From: Oerskovia flava
GTDB lineage: Bacteria; Actinomycetota; Actinomycetes; Actinomycetales; Cellulomonadaceae
Length of the DNA: 64,000 nucleotides
Assembly (NCBI RefSeq): GCF_026163685.1
Contig: NZ_JAOXSR010000013.1
Coordinates: 1 to 64,000, forward strand
Reading direction: 5' to 3'
Both the position numbers and the translations under genes were made by a program. Each line of letters opens with the position of its first letter. Positions within the stretch are counted from its first letter, which is position 1. Of the stretch, positions 41,177-50,524 are shown piece by piece. A model generated the notes under the pieces. It had not been told where the DNA came from. It did not search any database and saw nothing but the letters and a program-made list of their open reading frames with translations.

Positions 41177-41713
41177 TCAGCAGGTGCAGCGGTCGGGGCG
41201 CCAGGAGTCGCGGATCATCTCGAGGGCCTCGTCGCCGAGCGGGTTGACGCCGGGCCCGGCGGCCAGCGCGTGCCCGACGAGCACGTGCAGGCACTTCACG
41301 CGCGTGGGCATGCCGCCGGCCGAGATCCCGTCGATCTCCTCGACGTGACCGAGGGCCTCGCGCTCGGCGAGGTAGTGCTCGTGCGCCCGGCGGTACGCGG
41401 CCGCGAGCTCGGTGTCCTCGTCGAGCCGGGCCGTCATCTCCCGCATCACCCCGTTGGCCTCGAGCGTGGACGTCGCGGCGACCGCCCCGGGCGCCGTCAG
41501 GTAGAACGTCGTGGGGAACGGGGTCCCGTTCTCGAGCCGCGGGGCCGTGCGGACGACGGTCGGTCGACCGCACACGCAGCGCGCCGCGATCCCCACGAGC
41601 CCGCGCGGGGGGCGACCCAGCTGCTCGGTGAGCACCTCGATGTCGCGGTCCGTCACGTCGGTGCCCGCGGGCTCGCCGGTCGTGGGGCGGGAGGGGTGCT
41701 GCGGGTCGGTCAC
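41177..41713 (-). CDS. DUF501 family protein
   Basis: This 178-residue protein has LTEQLGRPPRGLVGIAARCVCGRPTVVRTAPRLENGTPFPTTFYLTAPGAVAATSTLEANGVM and a C-terminal GMPTRVKCLHVLVGHALAAGPGVNPLGDEALEMI. The conserved Cys and His residues (CVC, KCLH, CTC at the end) suggest metal binding. Function is unknown; the gene is a constant neighbour of ppx and ftsB-like genes in actinobacteria. GTG 41713 gives the usual length. Confidence 0.88.
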   Translation of the reverse strand: MTDPQHPSRPTTGEPAGTDVTDRDIEVLTEQLGRPPRGLVGIAARCVCGRPTVVRTAPRLENGTPFPTTFYLTAPGAVAATSTLEANGVMREMTARLDEDTELAAAYRRAHEHYLAEREALGHVEEIDGISAGGMPTRVKCLHVLVGHALAAGPGVNPLGDEALEMIRDSWRPDRCTC

Positions 41714-41793
41714 TGCGGATCCGTTCTGGGGTGGCTCGGACGCGCGCGGGTCGGTCCCCGAGGCGTCAGCGTGGACCTGGACCGGGCACGCCG

Positions 41794-42582
41794 CTACCCA
41801 TTGTCCCCGTTCTCGGCGGGTGCCACGTCCGCGGTCGACCCGTCGTGCTCGCCCGCGATCTGCACGGACCGCCAGATCGACTCGTACCACGGGGTGTCGT
41901 CGGCCGGCCCGACACCCACCGGCCCCTCGGTGATGGTGCGCCCGGTCTGCGGGTCGATGTCGTCGACCACCGTCTCCGGGTCGATGATCCGCCACGCCTT
42001 CTCCCCCGGCATGACGAAGCTCAGCTCGTCGCGCGCACGGGTCACGACGTAGTTCTCGTCCGACCAGCGGTCCAGCTCGATCTGGAGCGCGTCGCGGTTC
42101 GCCTCGGCCTGGGCCAGCTCGGCGCGCAGCTCACGCAGCTCGCCCGTCTGGTTGACGTACGCGCGCACGGTGGGCAGCAGCAGCACGACCGCGAGGAGCC
42201 CGACGACGGACAGGACCAGGATCCGCACCGTCATGACCTCGGGCAGGAGCAGCCCGTAGCGGCTGCGTCGCCGTTCGGCGAGCGCCGGGGGGCGGGTGCG
42301 GCCGCTGCCCGAGCGTGTGGTCGTGCGGGTGCCCTTCTTGGCCCCCGTGGCTCTGCCGGACGTCGAGGCGGACGTCGAGGCGGACGTCGTGGCCGGCTTC
42401 TTGGCGGAGCCCTTCGGTGTCGGTGGCTTCTTCGCCGCGGGTGCGGCGGCCTTCGGTGCGCGTCCGGTGCTCGTCCGGGTGCCCGACGTCGGACGTGCGG
42501 TGCTGCGTGACCCCGCGGAGGAGGCGCGCCCGCCCGGGCGCGCGCCTCCGCTGGGCGCGGCGGGACGACGGCTGGACGGCAT
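41794..42582 (-). CDS. septum formation initiator (FtsB/DivIC) family protein
   Basis: This 262-residue protein has a long Ala/Lys/Ser/Thr-rich basic N-terminus (residues 1-115), one membrane segment (ILVLSVVGLLAVVLLLPTVRAYV) followed at once by a coiled coil (LRELRAELAQAEANRDALQIELDRW), and the DivIC block DENYVVTRARDELSFVMPGEKAWRII. It probably links FtsL and FtsQ at the divisome. The N-terminal tail, unusually long, may bind DNA or the membrane. It follows eno in the conserved order. Confidence 0.88.
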   Translation of the reverse strand: MPSSRRPAAPSGGARPGGRASSAGSRSTARPTSGTRTSTGRAPKAAAPAAKKPPTPKGSAKKPATTSASTSASTSGRATGAKKGTRTTTRSGSGRTRPPALAERRRSRYGLLLPEVMTVRILVLSVVGLLAVVLLLPTVRAYVNQTGELRELRAELAQAEANRDALQIELDRWSDENYVVTRARDELSFVMPGEKAWRIIDPETVVDDIDPQTGRTITEGPVGVGPADDTPWYESIWRSVQIAGEHDGSTADVAPAENGDNG

Positions 42583-42690
42583 GGTCAGATTGTGCCGCCC
42601 CGCGCTCGACGCGGTGCGCAGCGCCGACGGCGCGCCATCGATCGACACAGCATGTTCACCCCTGCAGGGTGATCAGCTGCCCCGGAGCAC

Positions 42691-42725
42691 GGACGCCCGG
42701 CAGGCCGATGGCCTGCCGGGCGTCC
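42691..42725 (-). terminator. perfect 16-bp terminator after eno
   Basis: GGACGCCCGGCAGGCC (42691-42706) and GGCCTGCCGGGCGTCC (42710-42725) pair fully with loop GAT, 38 bases beyond the eno stop. It would separate eno from the ftsB-like gene. Confidence 0.85.
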
Positions 42726-42762
42726 TGGGCGGCGTGCCACCCGTTGCGTCAGTGACGCAGGG

Positions 42763-44220
<1,458 letters not shown>

Positions 44221-44949
44221 TCACACCACAGGTGCGGGACGCTCCGCGGCCCGGATGCCGTCCTCGACCGTGCGCAGCGTCCGGCGCAGGGCCGTCTCGG
44301 CGTCGACGCCCTCCTCCTGCGCGCGGTGCACGAGGGCGAGGAGATCCAGCCCGAGGCGGTCCTGCGCCGTCGGCTCCGCTCCCCCGCCCGTGGTGCCCGA
44401 CGTCGCGCCCGCCCGAGCCACGACGTCGCCCAGCCCGGCGCGGCCCGCCCGGGAGACGACCTTCTGCGCCCGGGCGAGGGCGCCCTGCGCGTGCGGGATA
44501 CCCTCGAGGACGGACGAGCGCTGCTTCTCGACCTTCTTGATCGCGTCCCACCGGGCGTGCAGGTCCGTCGCCGGGGCCAGCGAGCCGTCGGGAGCAGCGA
44601 ACACGTGCGGGTGGCGGCGCACCAGCTTGGCGACGAGGTCGGACGCGACGTCGTCGACCGTGAACGGGTCCTGCGGGTCGTCGGCGGCGATCCGGGCGTG
44701 GAACACCACCTGCAGCAGCAGGTCGCCGAGCTCCTCGCGCATCTCCGCCCGGTTGCCGACCTCGATCGCCTCCGCGAGCTCGTGCGCCTCCTCGAGGAGG
44801 TACTGCACGAGCGACTCGTGGGTCTGCTCGGCGTCCCACGGGCACCCGCCCGGCGAGTACAGCCGGTCCATCACCTCGACGAGCCGGTCGAGTGCGCCGT
44901 CCGGCGGCGTGGGTCCCGAGACGGGTTCCGGGGCGGAGGTGTCAGCCAT
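44221..44949 (-). CDS. mazG: MazG family nucleotide pyrophosphohydrolase
   Basis: This 242-residue protein has LVEVMDRLYSPGGCPWDAEQTHESLVQYLLEEAHELAEAIEVGNRAEMREELGDLLLQVVFHARIA, the MazG helical core with the Mg-binding ExxE and ExxD motifs, then RRHPHVFA and WDAIKKVEKQ. It removes pyrophosphate from aberrant or excess NTPs. Only one complete MazG domain is present. ATG lies 6 bases after TACGAT, with no ribosome site. Confidence 0.94.
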   Translation of the reverse strand: MADTSAPEPVSGPTPPDGALDRLVEVMDRLYSPGGCPWDAEQTHESLVQYLLEEAHELAEAIEVGNRAEMREELGDLLLQVVFHARIAADDPQDPFTVDDVASDLVAKLVRRHPHVFAAPDGSLAPATDLHARWDAIKKVEKQRSSVLEGIPHAQGALARAQKVVSRAGRAGLGDVVARAGATSGTTGGGAEPTAQDRLGLDLLALVHRAQEEGVDAETALRRTLRTVEDGIRAAERPAPVV

Positions 44950-44955
44950 GCCCCC

Positions 44956-44961
44956 ATCGTA
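44956..44961 (-). promoter_or_regulatory. -10 box (TACGAT) of mazG
   Basis: On the minus strand TACGAT, 6 bases, then ATG 44949. This is the leaderless pattern. Confidence 0.5.
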
Positions 44962-45012
44962 GGGACGGCAGCCCCACCGATGAGTTCGCGCGCCCACGGT
45001 GGTCCACCGGCC

Positions 45013-45408
45013 ATGACACCTTCCGTCGACCCCCTGGTCCACCGGCTCGTCGACGAGCCGAACATCGCCCACCTGGCGACCGTCCTCCCGGACGGCTCCC
45101 CCCACAGCGTCCCGCTGTGGGTCGCGTGGGAGGGCGAGCACCTCGCCTTCCTCACCGGCCCGACGTCGCGCAAGGCGCGCAACCTCGCAAGGGACGCCCG
45201 CGTCGCGGTGTCGATCAGCGATCGTGAACGCTCGTGGGAGATGGCTCAGCTGCGCGGCCGCGTCGTACGGGTGGTCGACGGCGACGACGGGTGGGCGATC
45301 ATCGACCGGATCTCCCAGGCGTACCTCGGCACGCCGTACCCGCTGCGCGAGGACCGCGTCGCCTTCCTCGTCGAGGTCGAGCACGCCACCGGCGAGTCGT
45401 TCGGCTGA
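45013..45408 (+). CDS. PPOX-class (F420/FMN-binding split barrel) protein
   Basis: This protein of about 131 residues has the split-barrel pattern NIAHLATVLPDGSPHSVPLWVAWEGEHLAFLTGPTSRKARNLARDARVAVSISD, with RKARNL as the cofactor phosphate-binding stretch, and RVVDGDDGWAIIDRISQAYLGTPYPLREDRVAFLVEV. Actinobacterial members bind F420 or heme/FMN and reduce small substrates. ATG 44980 would add 11 residues. It is the first gene of the accessory region between mazG and mfd. Confidence 0.85.
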   Translation: MTPSVDPLVHRLVDEPNIAHLATVLPDGSPHSVPLWVAWEGEHLAFLTGPTSRKARNLARDARVAVSISDRERSWEMAQLRGRVVRVVDGDDGWAIIDRISQAYLGTPYPLREDRVAFLVEVEHATGESFG

Positions 45409-45421
45409 GTGCGGGCGACGC

Positions 45422-46126
45422 TCAGCGCACGACGAAGTCCACGACGTCCACCTCGGCGTCGGCGGGCATCGTCGGGTAGTGCCGCCGCAGACCGTCGAGA
45501 TAGCCCTCGACCGTCTCGCCGTCGGAGAGCCGCAACGCCTCGGGCGTCAGGTCGTCAAGGCTGTACCGACGTACCGCCAAGATCTCCCCGCGCAACGGAG
45601 GACGTTCATCGTCCTCGAAGTAGAAGATCGCTGGACCCGCCGGCACGCTCTCGTCCCACCGCACCGACGAGGTCTTGGTCCCACTGGCGACTGACTCGTA
45701 GTAGCGCTTGTTGAGCCGGAAGACCCGCTCGGCCTGTGCGTCGGGGAAGAAGTAGGTGTCGGGAAGCAACTTCGCGATCTGTCGCATCTGAGGACCGTCA
45801 ACGGTCGGGACGGCCACCAGGACGTCGGGGTGAAGGTCGAGCAGCACCTGTCGGCAGCGGCCACAGGGAGGAATGAGCCCACGTGACCGGTCCCCGGCAG
45901 CGGCCATCGCCACGAGGGGCCCAGCCTGCGCCATCGCAGCGGCTCCGACAGCGACGACCTCTGCACAGGGACCGCCCGTGAAGTGGAAGACGTTCACGGC
46001 AGTGTGGAGGCGACCTCGTGTATCGAGTGCCGCGGCAGCGACGGTGTGATGCGGGTTGTCACCGAGAGCACGTGCCAGCGATTCGGCGGCCTCGATCACA
46101 CGGCGTTCGGACCGGAGAGGTTCCAT
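45422..46126 (-). CDS. blasticidin-S-deaminase-like / ASCH domain fusion
   Basis: This 234-residue protein joins two domains. Residues 1-128 form a cytidine-deaminase fold with the zinc and catalytic motifs FTGGPCAE (Cys54, Glu56) and PPCGRCRQVLLDLHP (Cys88, Cys91); VNVFHFTGGPCAE and CGRCRQVLLDLHP closely recall blasticidin S deaminase. Residues 136-234 are an ASCH domain (FRLNKRYYESVASGTKTSSVRWDE, then FEDDERPPLRGEILAVRRYSLDDLTPEALRLSDGE) with the G-x-K-T (Lys151, Thr152) signature. ASCH members include the N4-acetylcytidine amidohydrolase YqfB, so a two-step salvage of modified cytidine is possible (inference). The start has no ribosome site; GTG 46162 is an alternative. Confidence 0.82.
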   Translation of the reverse strand: MEPLRSERRVIEAAESLARALGDNPHHTVAAAALDTRGRLHTAVNVFHFTGGPCAEVVAVGAAAMAQAGPLVAMAAAGDRSRGLIPPCGRCRQVLLDLHPDVLVAVPTVDGPQMRQIAKLLPDTYFFPDAQAERVFRLNKRYYESVASGTKTSSVRWDESVPAGPAIFYFEDDERPPLRGEILAVRRYSLDDLTPEALRLSDGETVEGYLDGLRRHYPTMPADAEVDVVDFVVR

Positions 46127-46282
46127 GGGCGCCAAGTCTGCCCGAGAACGGACGCTCCCCACGCGCCGTCATCGCTGGCGGGGGCCTCTACAGCACCACC
46201 CACGACGAGGTGGAAGGCCGATCGTGGTGCGAGGGTCGACAGGCCCGACGGACGCGGTGCTGCGCGCCCCTCGAGGCGCTCG

Positions 46283-47362
46283 TCAATCGACAGGGGCGTG
46301 GATCTCGCCGGAGCCTCGCACGACGAGCCGTGTCCGGACGACCGTCGTGCTGGCCGGTGCGACATCCCCGTCGAGCCGTGCGAAGAGTCGCTCGGCGGCG
46401 AGGCGTCCGATCCGGAGGGGGTCCTGGGCGACCACGGTCACCGGGGGGTCGAGGAGGTCACCGAGGGAGATGTCGTCGAAACCCACGAGCGCGACCTGGT
46501 GGGACATCCCCGTCGCGCGCAGCGCGCGGATCGTCCCATTGGTGACGATGTTCTGCGCACTGAAAATGGCGGTGGGCGGGTGCGCGCGCGTGAAGAGGCG
46601 TCTGACCGCGTCCTCCGCGGCCTCCTCGCTCTGCAGGTCCGTGATGACGGGTGCGTCCTGGGCCGCGATCCCCGCGCGCGCCAGCTCTGCGAGAAAGCCC
46701 TCGCGCCGGGCACGTGCCGTCTCGATCGTCTCGAGGTCACCCAGGAACGCGATGCGTCGGTGACCGTGCTGGACGAGGTGGCGGGTCGCCGCGGCAGCAC
46801 CCTCGGCGTTGTCGCACACGACCGCGTCGGCGTCGATGCCGTGGGGGATCCGGTCGACGAACACCATGGGTGTGCCGCGGTCGCGCTCGGGTGCCAGGTA
46901 GGACTGATCGGGCCGGATGGTGGTGAGGATGAGTCCGTCCACACGACGTCGGAGGAAGGCATCGATCTTGCGCGGTTCGGCTGCGGGGTCCTCGTCGAGG
47001 CTCGCGGCGAACACGGCGACGCCACGCTCGTTCGCGACCTCCTCGACCCCACGGTGCACGAGGGACGCGAACGGGTTGGCCACGGAGCTCACGAGGAGTC
47101 CGAGCGTCCGGGTCCGCCCCTCGGAACGGCGCAGGTTGCCGGCGTAGACGTCCGGCCGATAGCCGAGACGTTCGATCGCCGCCAGCACCTTTTCGGAGGT
47201 CGCGGGCGAGACGTCCCGTTCACCGTTGACGACCCGCGAAACGGTCTTGATGCCGACTCCGGCCAGCTCGGCCACGTCGCGCATCCGTGCGCGACGCTTG
47301 CCGGAGACGACCTGCTCCGGCAGCCCGCTCAGGTCGCCCACCTCCCTTGACAGCGATGTCAC
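46283..47362 (-). CDS. LacI family regulator of the fructose ABC operon
   Basis: This 359-residue repressor has the HTH and hinge RMRDVAELAGVGIKTVSRVVNGERDVSPATSEKVLAAIERLGYRPD, and a periplasmic-binding-like sugar domain (TRTLGLLVSSVANPFASLVHRGVEEVANERG to VALVGFDDISLGDLLDPPVTVVAQDP). GTG 47362 follows GGAGACCAAAAC and gives 25 residues before the HTH. It is divergent from the sugar-binding protein gene, and a perfect 16-bp palindrome between them is its probable operator. The ligand is presumably fructose or a phosphate of it. Confidence 0.92.
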   Translation of the reverse strand: MTSLSREVGDLSGLPEQVVSGKRRARMRDVAELAGVGIKTVSRVVNGERDVSPATSEKVLAAIERLGYRPDVYAGNLRRSEGRTRTLGLLVSSVANPFASLVHRGVEEVANERGVAVFAASLDEDPAAEPRKIDAFLRRRVDGLILTTIRPDQSYLAPERDRGTPMVFVDRIPHGIDADAVVCDNAEGAAAATRHLVQHGHRRIAFLGDLETIETARARREGFLAELARAGIAAQDAPVITDLQSEEAAEDAVRRLFTRAHPPTAIFSAQNIVTNGTIRALRATGMSHQVALVGFDDISLGDLLDPPVTVVAQDPLRIGRLAAERLFARLDGDVAPASTTVVRTRLVVRGSGEIHAPVD

Positions 47363-47390
47363 GTTTTGGTCTCCGTTTCGCGTGGGCGGC

Positions 47391-47419
47391 TTGCCCCCTC
47401 GGCCATTGTGGCCTATACC
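47391..47419 (+). promoter_or_regulatory. promoter of the fructose ABC operon
   Basis: TTGCCC (47391-47396) and TATACC (47414-47419) are 17 bases apart. The start point would fall on the LacI operator that follows at 47426, so a bound repressor would block initiation. Confidence 0.6.
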
Positions 47420-47425
47420 TAGGAA

Positions 47426-47441
47426 CCGACAACGTTGTCGG
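47426..47441. promoter_or_regulatory. perfect 16-bp LacI-type operator
   Basis: CCGACAACGTTGTCGG is a perfect palindrome with the central CG step typical of LacI-family sites. It lies between divergent lacI and sugar-binding protein genes and overlaps the predicted start points of both. Confidence 0.8.
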
Positions 47442-47475
47442 GTGCCTCGGCATCCACGAGCAAGGGACGAATTCA

Positions 47476-48600
47476 ATGACGATCTCCAGGACCTTCCGGA
47501 CGGCGCCCCGCAGCCCTCGTGCACGTCTGCTCATCGGGACGGCGAGCCTGTCCGCCCTCGCTCTCACGCTCTCGGCGTGCTCGGACCCGGGAACATCGGG
47601 CGGCGACAGCGGCGACACCGGCGACGAAGGAGACGCCGTGGGTGTCTCTCTCATCGTCAAGACGACGACCAACCCCTTCTTCGTCGCGATGCAGGACGGC
47701 GCGAAGGCCGCCGCCGCCGAGCACGGGGTCGACCTCACGCTTGCCGCGGGCAGGGAGGACGGCGACGAGGACACCCAGATCCAGGCGATCGAGAACGCCA
47801 TCGCCAAGGGCGAGCAGGGAATCCTCATCACGCCGAACGGTCCGTCGGTCGTCGACGCGCTCGGCAAGGCGCGCGACGCCGGCCTGTTCGTCATCGCGCT
47901 CGACACCCCTCCGGACCCGGCCGACGCCGTCGACATCACCTTCGCCACGGACAACCGCCTCGCGGGGCAGCGCATCGGTGAGTGGACGGCCGCGACCCTG
48001 GACGGCGAGAAGGCGACCATCGCGCTCCTGGACCTCTTCGACGACAAGGTCGTCTCGGTCGACGTCGACCGCAACCAGGGCTTCCTCGAGGGCATGGGCA
48101 TCGAGGTCGCCGACCCTGCGGTGAACGGGGACGAGGCCGCGGCGGGCTCCTACAGCGGTGGCGAGTACGAGATCGTCGGGAACGAGGCGACGCAGGGCGC
48201 TGAGGACGGTGGCCGTTCGGCGATGGAGAACCTGCTGTCCAAGAACCCCGACGTCAACGTCGTCTACACGATCAACGAGCCCGCGGCGTACGGCGCGTAC
48301 CAGGCGCTGCAGGCAGCAGGTGTCCAGGACGACGTGCTCCTCGTCTCGGTCGACGGCGGCTGCGCGGGCGTCGAGAACGTGACGTCCGGCATCATCGGCG
48401 CCACCAGCCAGCAGTACCCGGTCAAGATGGCCGAGCTCGGGGTCGAGGCGATCGCGGAGCTCGCGAACGGCGGCGAGAGGCCCCAGACGTCGGAGGGCCT
48501 CGACTTCTTCAACACGGGCGTCGAGCTCGTCACGGACGCACCGGTGGACGGGGTCGAGAGCCTCGACTCCACCGAGGCCGCCGAGATCTGCTGGGGCTGA
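47476..48600 (+). CDS. sugar ABC transporter substrate-binding lipoprotein (FrcB-like)
   Basis: This 374-residue lipoprotein has a signal peptide ending LTLSAC (lipobox), an acidic Gly/Asp linker, and a type I periplasmic-binding fold (VSLIVKTTTNPFFVAMQDGAKAAAAEHGVDLTLA, IENAIAKGEQGILITPNGPSVVDALGKARDAGLFVIALDTPP). It resembles ribose/fructose-binding proteins. With a single-domain ATPase downstream, the set matches the Frc fructose importer, and the adjacent GH32 would supply fructose. Confidence 0.88.
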   Translation: MTISRTFRTAPRSPRARLLIGTASLSALALTLSACSDPGTSGGDSGDTGDEGDAVGVSLIVKTTTNPFFVAMQDGAKAAAAEHGVDLTLAAGREDGDEDTQIQAIENAIAKGEQGILITPNGPSVVDALGKARDAGLFVIALDTPPDPADAVDITFATDNRLAGQRIGEWTAATLDGEKATIALLDLFDDKVVSVDVDRNQGFLEGMGIEVADPAVNGDEAAAGSYSGGEYEIVGNEATQGAEDGGRSAMENLLSKNPDVNVVYTINEPAAYGAYQALQAAGVQDDVLLVSVDGGCAGVENVTSGIIGATSQQYPVKMAELGVEAIAELANGGERPQTSEGLDFFNTGVELVTDAPVDGVESLDSTEAAEICWG

Positions 48601-48602
48601 GC

Positions 48603-49658
48603 ATGGCACCGCAGACCACAGTCTCCTCGGCGGCGGCCCCGTCGAACGGTGAGCACGACCTCGCGAGCGAGTTCCTCGACCGCCGCACGACGCTCGACCG
48701 CGTTCGCGGGACGTTGCACCGCTACCCCGCGCTGAGCCCCGCGGTCGTCCTCGTCATCGCGATCGTGGTGTTCGGACTCCTCAACGACCGCTTTCTCGCC
48801 CCGGCGAACCTGTCGCTCATCACGCAGCAGGTCGCGGTCGTCGGCACGCTCGCGGTCGCTCAGACCCTGATCATCCTGACGGCCGGCATCGATCTCTCGG
48901 TGGGGGCGATCATGGTCCTCTCCAGCATGGTCATCGCACAGACCGCGACGAACAACGGCGTCCCGGCTCCGCTGGCCCTCGCGGTGGGCCTCGGTGTGGG
49001 CATCGCGGCGGGTGGACTCAACGGTGCGCTCGTCACGCGCCTGCGACTGCCACCGTTCATCGCGACGCTCGGCACGCTGAACGTCTTCACCGCGCTCGCC
49101 CTGCTCTACTCGCGTGGTGCGACCGTCCGCGGGACGGACATGCCGGCGCTCCTGCCCTGGACGGGCACGACGTTCCCCGTGCTGGGTGTGCGCATCAGCG
49201 TCGGCGTCCTCATCATGCTGTCGCTCTACGTCGTCGTCGCACTGATCCTGGGCAGGACGGCGTGGGGCCGGCACGTGTACGCGGTGGGTGACGACAAGGA
49301 GTCCGCACGCCTCGCGGGCATCCGCGTCAACCGTGTCCTCATGAGCGTCTACCTCGCGGCGGGCGCGATCATGGCCCTGGCCGCGTGGATCCAGATCGGG
49401 AGGGCCAACGCCGCGAGCCCGAACGTCGGGATGGACCTCAACCTCGACTCCATCACCGCGGTCGTCATCGGCGGGACCAGCCTGTTCGGTGGACGCGGTG
49501 CGGTCTGGGGCAGCCTGCTCGGCGCGCTCATCGTGGGCGTGTTCCGCAACGGGTTGTCGCTGGCCGGGTTCGACGTGCTCTACCAGACGCTCGCGGTCGG
49601 TGTCCTGGTGATCGCCGCGGTGTCTATCGACCAGTGGATTCGGAAGGTGCGCAAGTGA
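48603..49658 (+). CDS. sugar ABC transporter permease (FrcC-like)
   Basis: This 351-residue protein of the RbsC/AraH family has about ten membrane segments, GIDLSVGAIMVLSSMVIAQTA, LPPFIATLGTLNVFTALALLYSRGATVRG, and the cytoplasmic EAA-like loop GRHVYAVGDDKESARLAGIRVNRVLMSVY. It forms the channel of the fructose-type importer and overlaps the ATPase gene by 4 bases. Confidence 0.9.
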   Translation: MAPQTTVSSAAAPSNGEHDLASEFLDRRTTLDRVRGTLHRYPALSPAVVLVIAIVVFGLLNDRFLAPANLSLITQQVAVVGTLAVAQTLIILTAGIDLSVGAIMVLSSMVIAQTATNNGVPAPLALAVGLGVGIAAGGLNGALVTRLRLPPFIATLGTLNVFTALALLYSRGATVRGTDMPALLPWTGTTFPVLGVRISVGVLIMLSLYVVVALILGRTAWGRHVYAVGDDKESARLAGIRVNRVLMSVYLAAGAIMALAAWIQIGRANAASPNVGMDLNLDSITAVVIGGTSLFGGRGAVWGSLLGALIVGVFRNGLSLAGFDVLYQTLAVGVLVIAAVSIDQWIRKVRK

Positions 49659-50428
49659 ACGCCGACGAGAACCGCACGCCCGTCCTCCAGGCGATCGACC
49701 TGGTGAAGACCTTCGGCCGCGTCGTCGGGCTCGACGGGGTGAGCCTCGAGCTGTACCCGGGCGAGGTGCTCGCCATCATCGGCGACAACGGCGCCGGCAA
49801 GTCCACGCTCGTCAAGTGCCTTACCGGCGCCTACGTACCGGACGGCGGAACGCTCCTCCTCGACGGGCACCCCGTGCACTTCAAGCGGCCGCAGGACGCG
49901 CGCGAGGCAGGCATCGAGACCGTCTACCAGAATCTCGCCATCTCCCCGGCGCTCGACATCGCGTCGAACCTCTACCTCGGCCGCGAGCTACGGAAGCCGG
50001 GCATCCTCGGCTCGGTCTTCAGGGTCATGGACACGGCAGGGATGCGACGACGCGCACGGGCGGAGCTGACCGAGCTGGGCATCTCCACGCTCCAGGACGT
50101 CACCGTTCCGGTGGAGAACCTGTCCGGCGGGCAGCGTCAGGCCGTCGCGGTCGCCCGTGCGGCGGCGTTCGGCTCACGCGTCGTCGTGCTGGACGAGCCG
50201 ACGGCGGCGCTGGGCGTGCGGGAGACGGCGCAGGTCCTCGCGCTGGTCCGGACCCTGCGTGACCGGGAGATTCCGGTGATCCTCATCAGCCACAACATGC
50301 CGCAGGTGTTCGAGGTCGCGGACCGCATCCACGTCCAGCGACTCGGCAAGCGTGCCGCGACGATCACCCCGCAGTCCCACACCATGACCGAGGCCGTCGC
50401 GCTCATGACTGGTGCGTCCGCGGCCTGA
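49655..50428 (+). CDS. sugar ABC transporter ATP-binding protein (FrcA-like)
   Basis: This 257-residue ATPase has Walker A IGDNGAGKSTLVKCLTG, signature VENLSGGQRQAVAVARAAAFGSRVVVLDEPTAALGV, and the switch His in ILISHNMPQVFEVADR. It has one nucleotide-binding domain, not the fused pair of RbsA/AraG, which is the hallmark of the Frc-type system. GTG overlaps the permease stop by 4 bases. Confidence 0.9.
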   Translation: MNADENRTPVLQAIDLVKTFGRVVGLDGVSLELYPGEVLAIIGDNGAGKSTLVKCLTGAYVPDGGTLLLDGHPVHFKRPQDAREAGIETVYQNLAISPALDIASNLYLGRELRKPGILGSVFRVMDTAGMRRRARAELTELGISTLQDVTVPVENLSGGQRQAVAVARAAAFGSRVVVLDEPTAALGVRETAQVLALVRTLRDREIPVILISHNMPQVFEVADRIHVQRLGKRAATITPQSHTMTEAVALMTGASAA

Positions 50429-50443
50429 CGCCGACGCACGACG

Positions 50444-50489
50444 TCGGGTGTGCGCCCGCGCGCGTCCCGTGACGTGGGCGCACACCCGA
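50444..50489 (+). terminator. terminator after the fructose ABC operon
   Basis: TCGGGTGTGCGCCC (50444-50457) and GGGCGCACACCCGA (50476-50489) form a perfect 14-bp stem with an 18-base loop, between the ATPase gene and the secreted GH32 gene. Confidence 0.75.
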
Positions 50490-50524
50490 TCTGCCGCTCA
50501 AACGCCGAACAAAGGAGTTCGTCC

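Noticed and set aside
42350-42400. Repeated GACGTCGAGGCG units in the ftsB-like gene as a possible regulatory repeat
   Set aside because: They encode the low-complexity Ser/Thr/Ala tail of the protein and have no palindromic structure.
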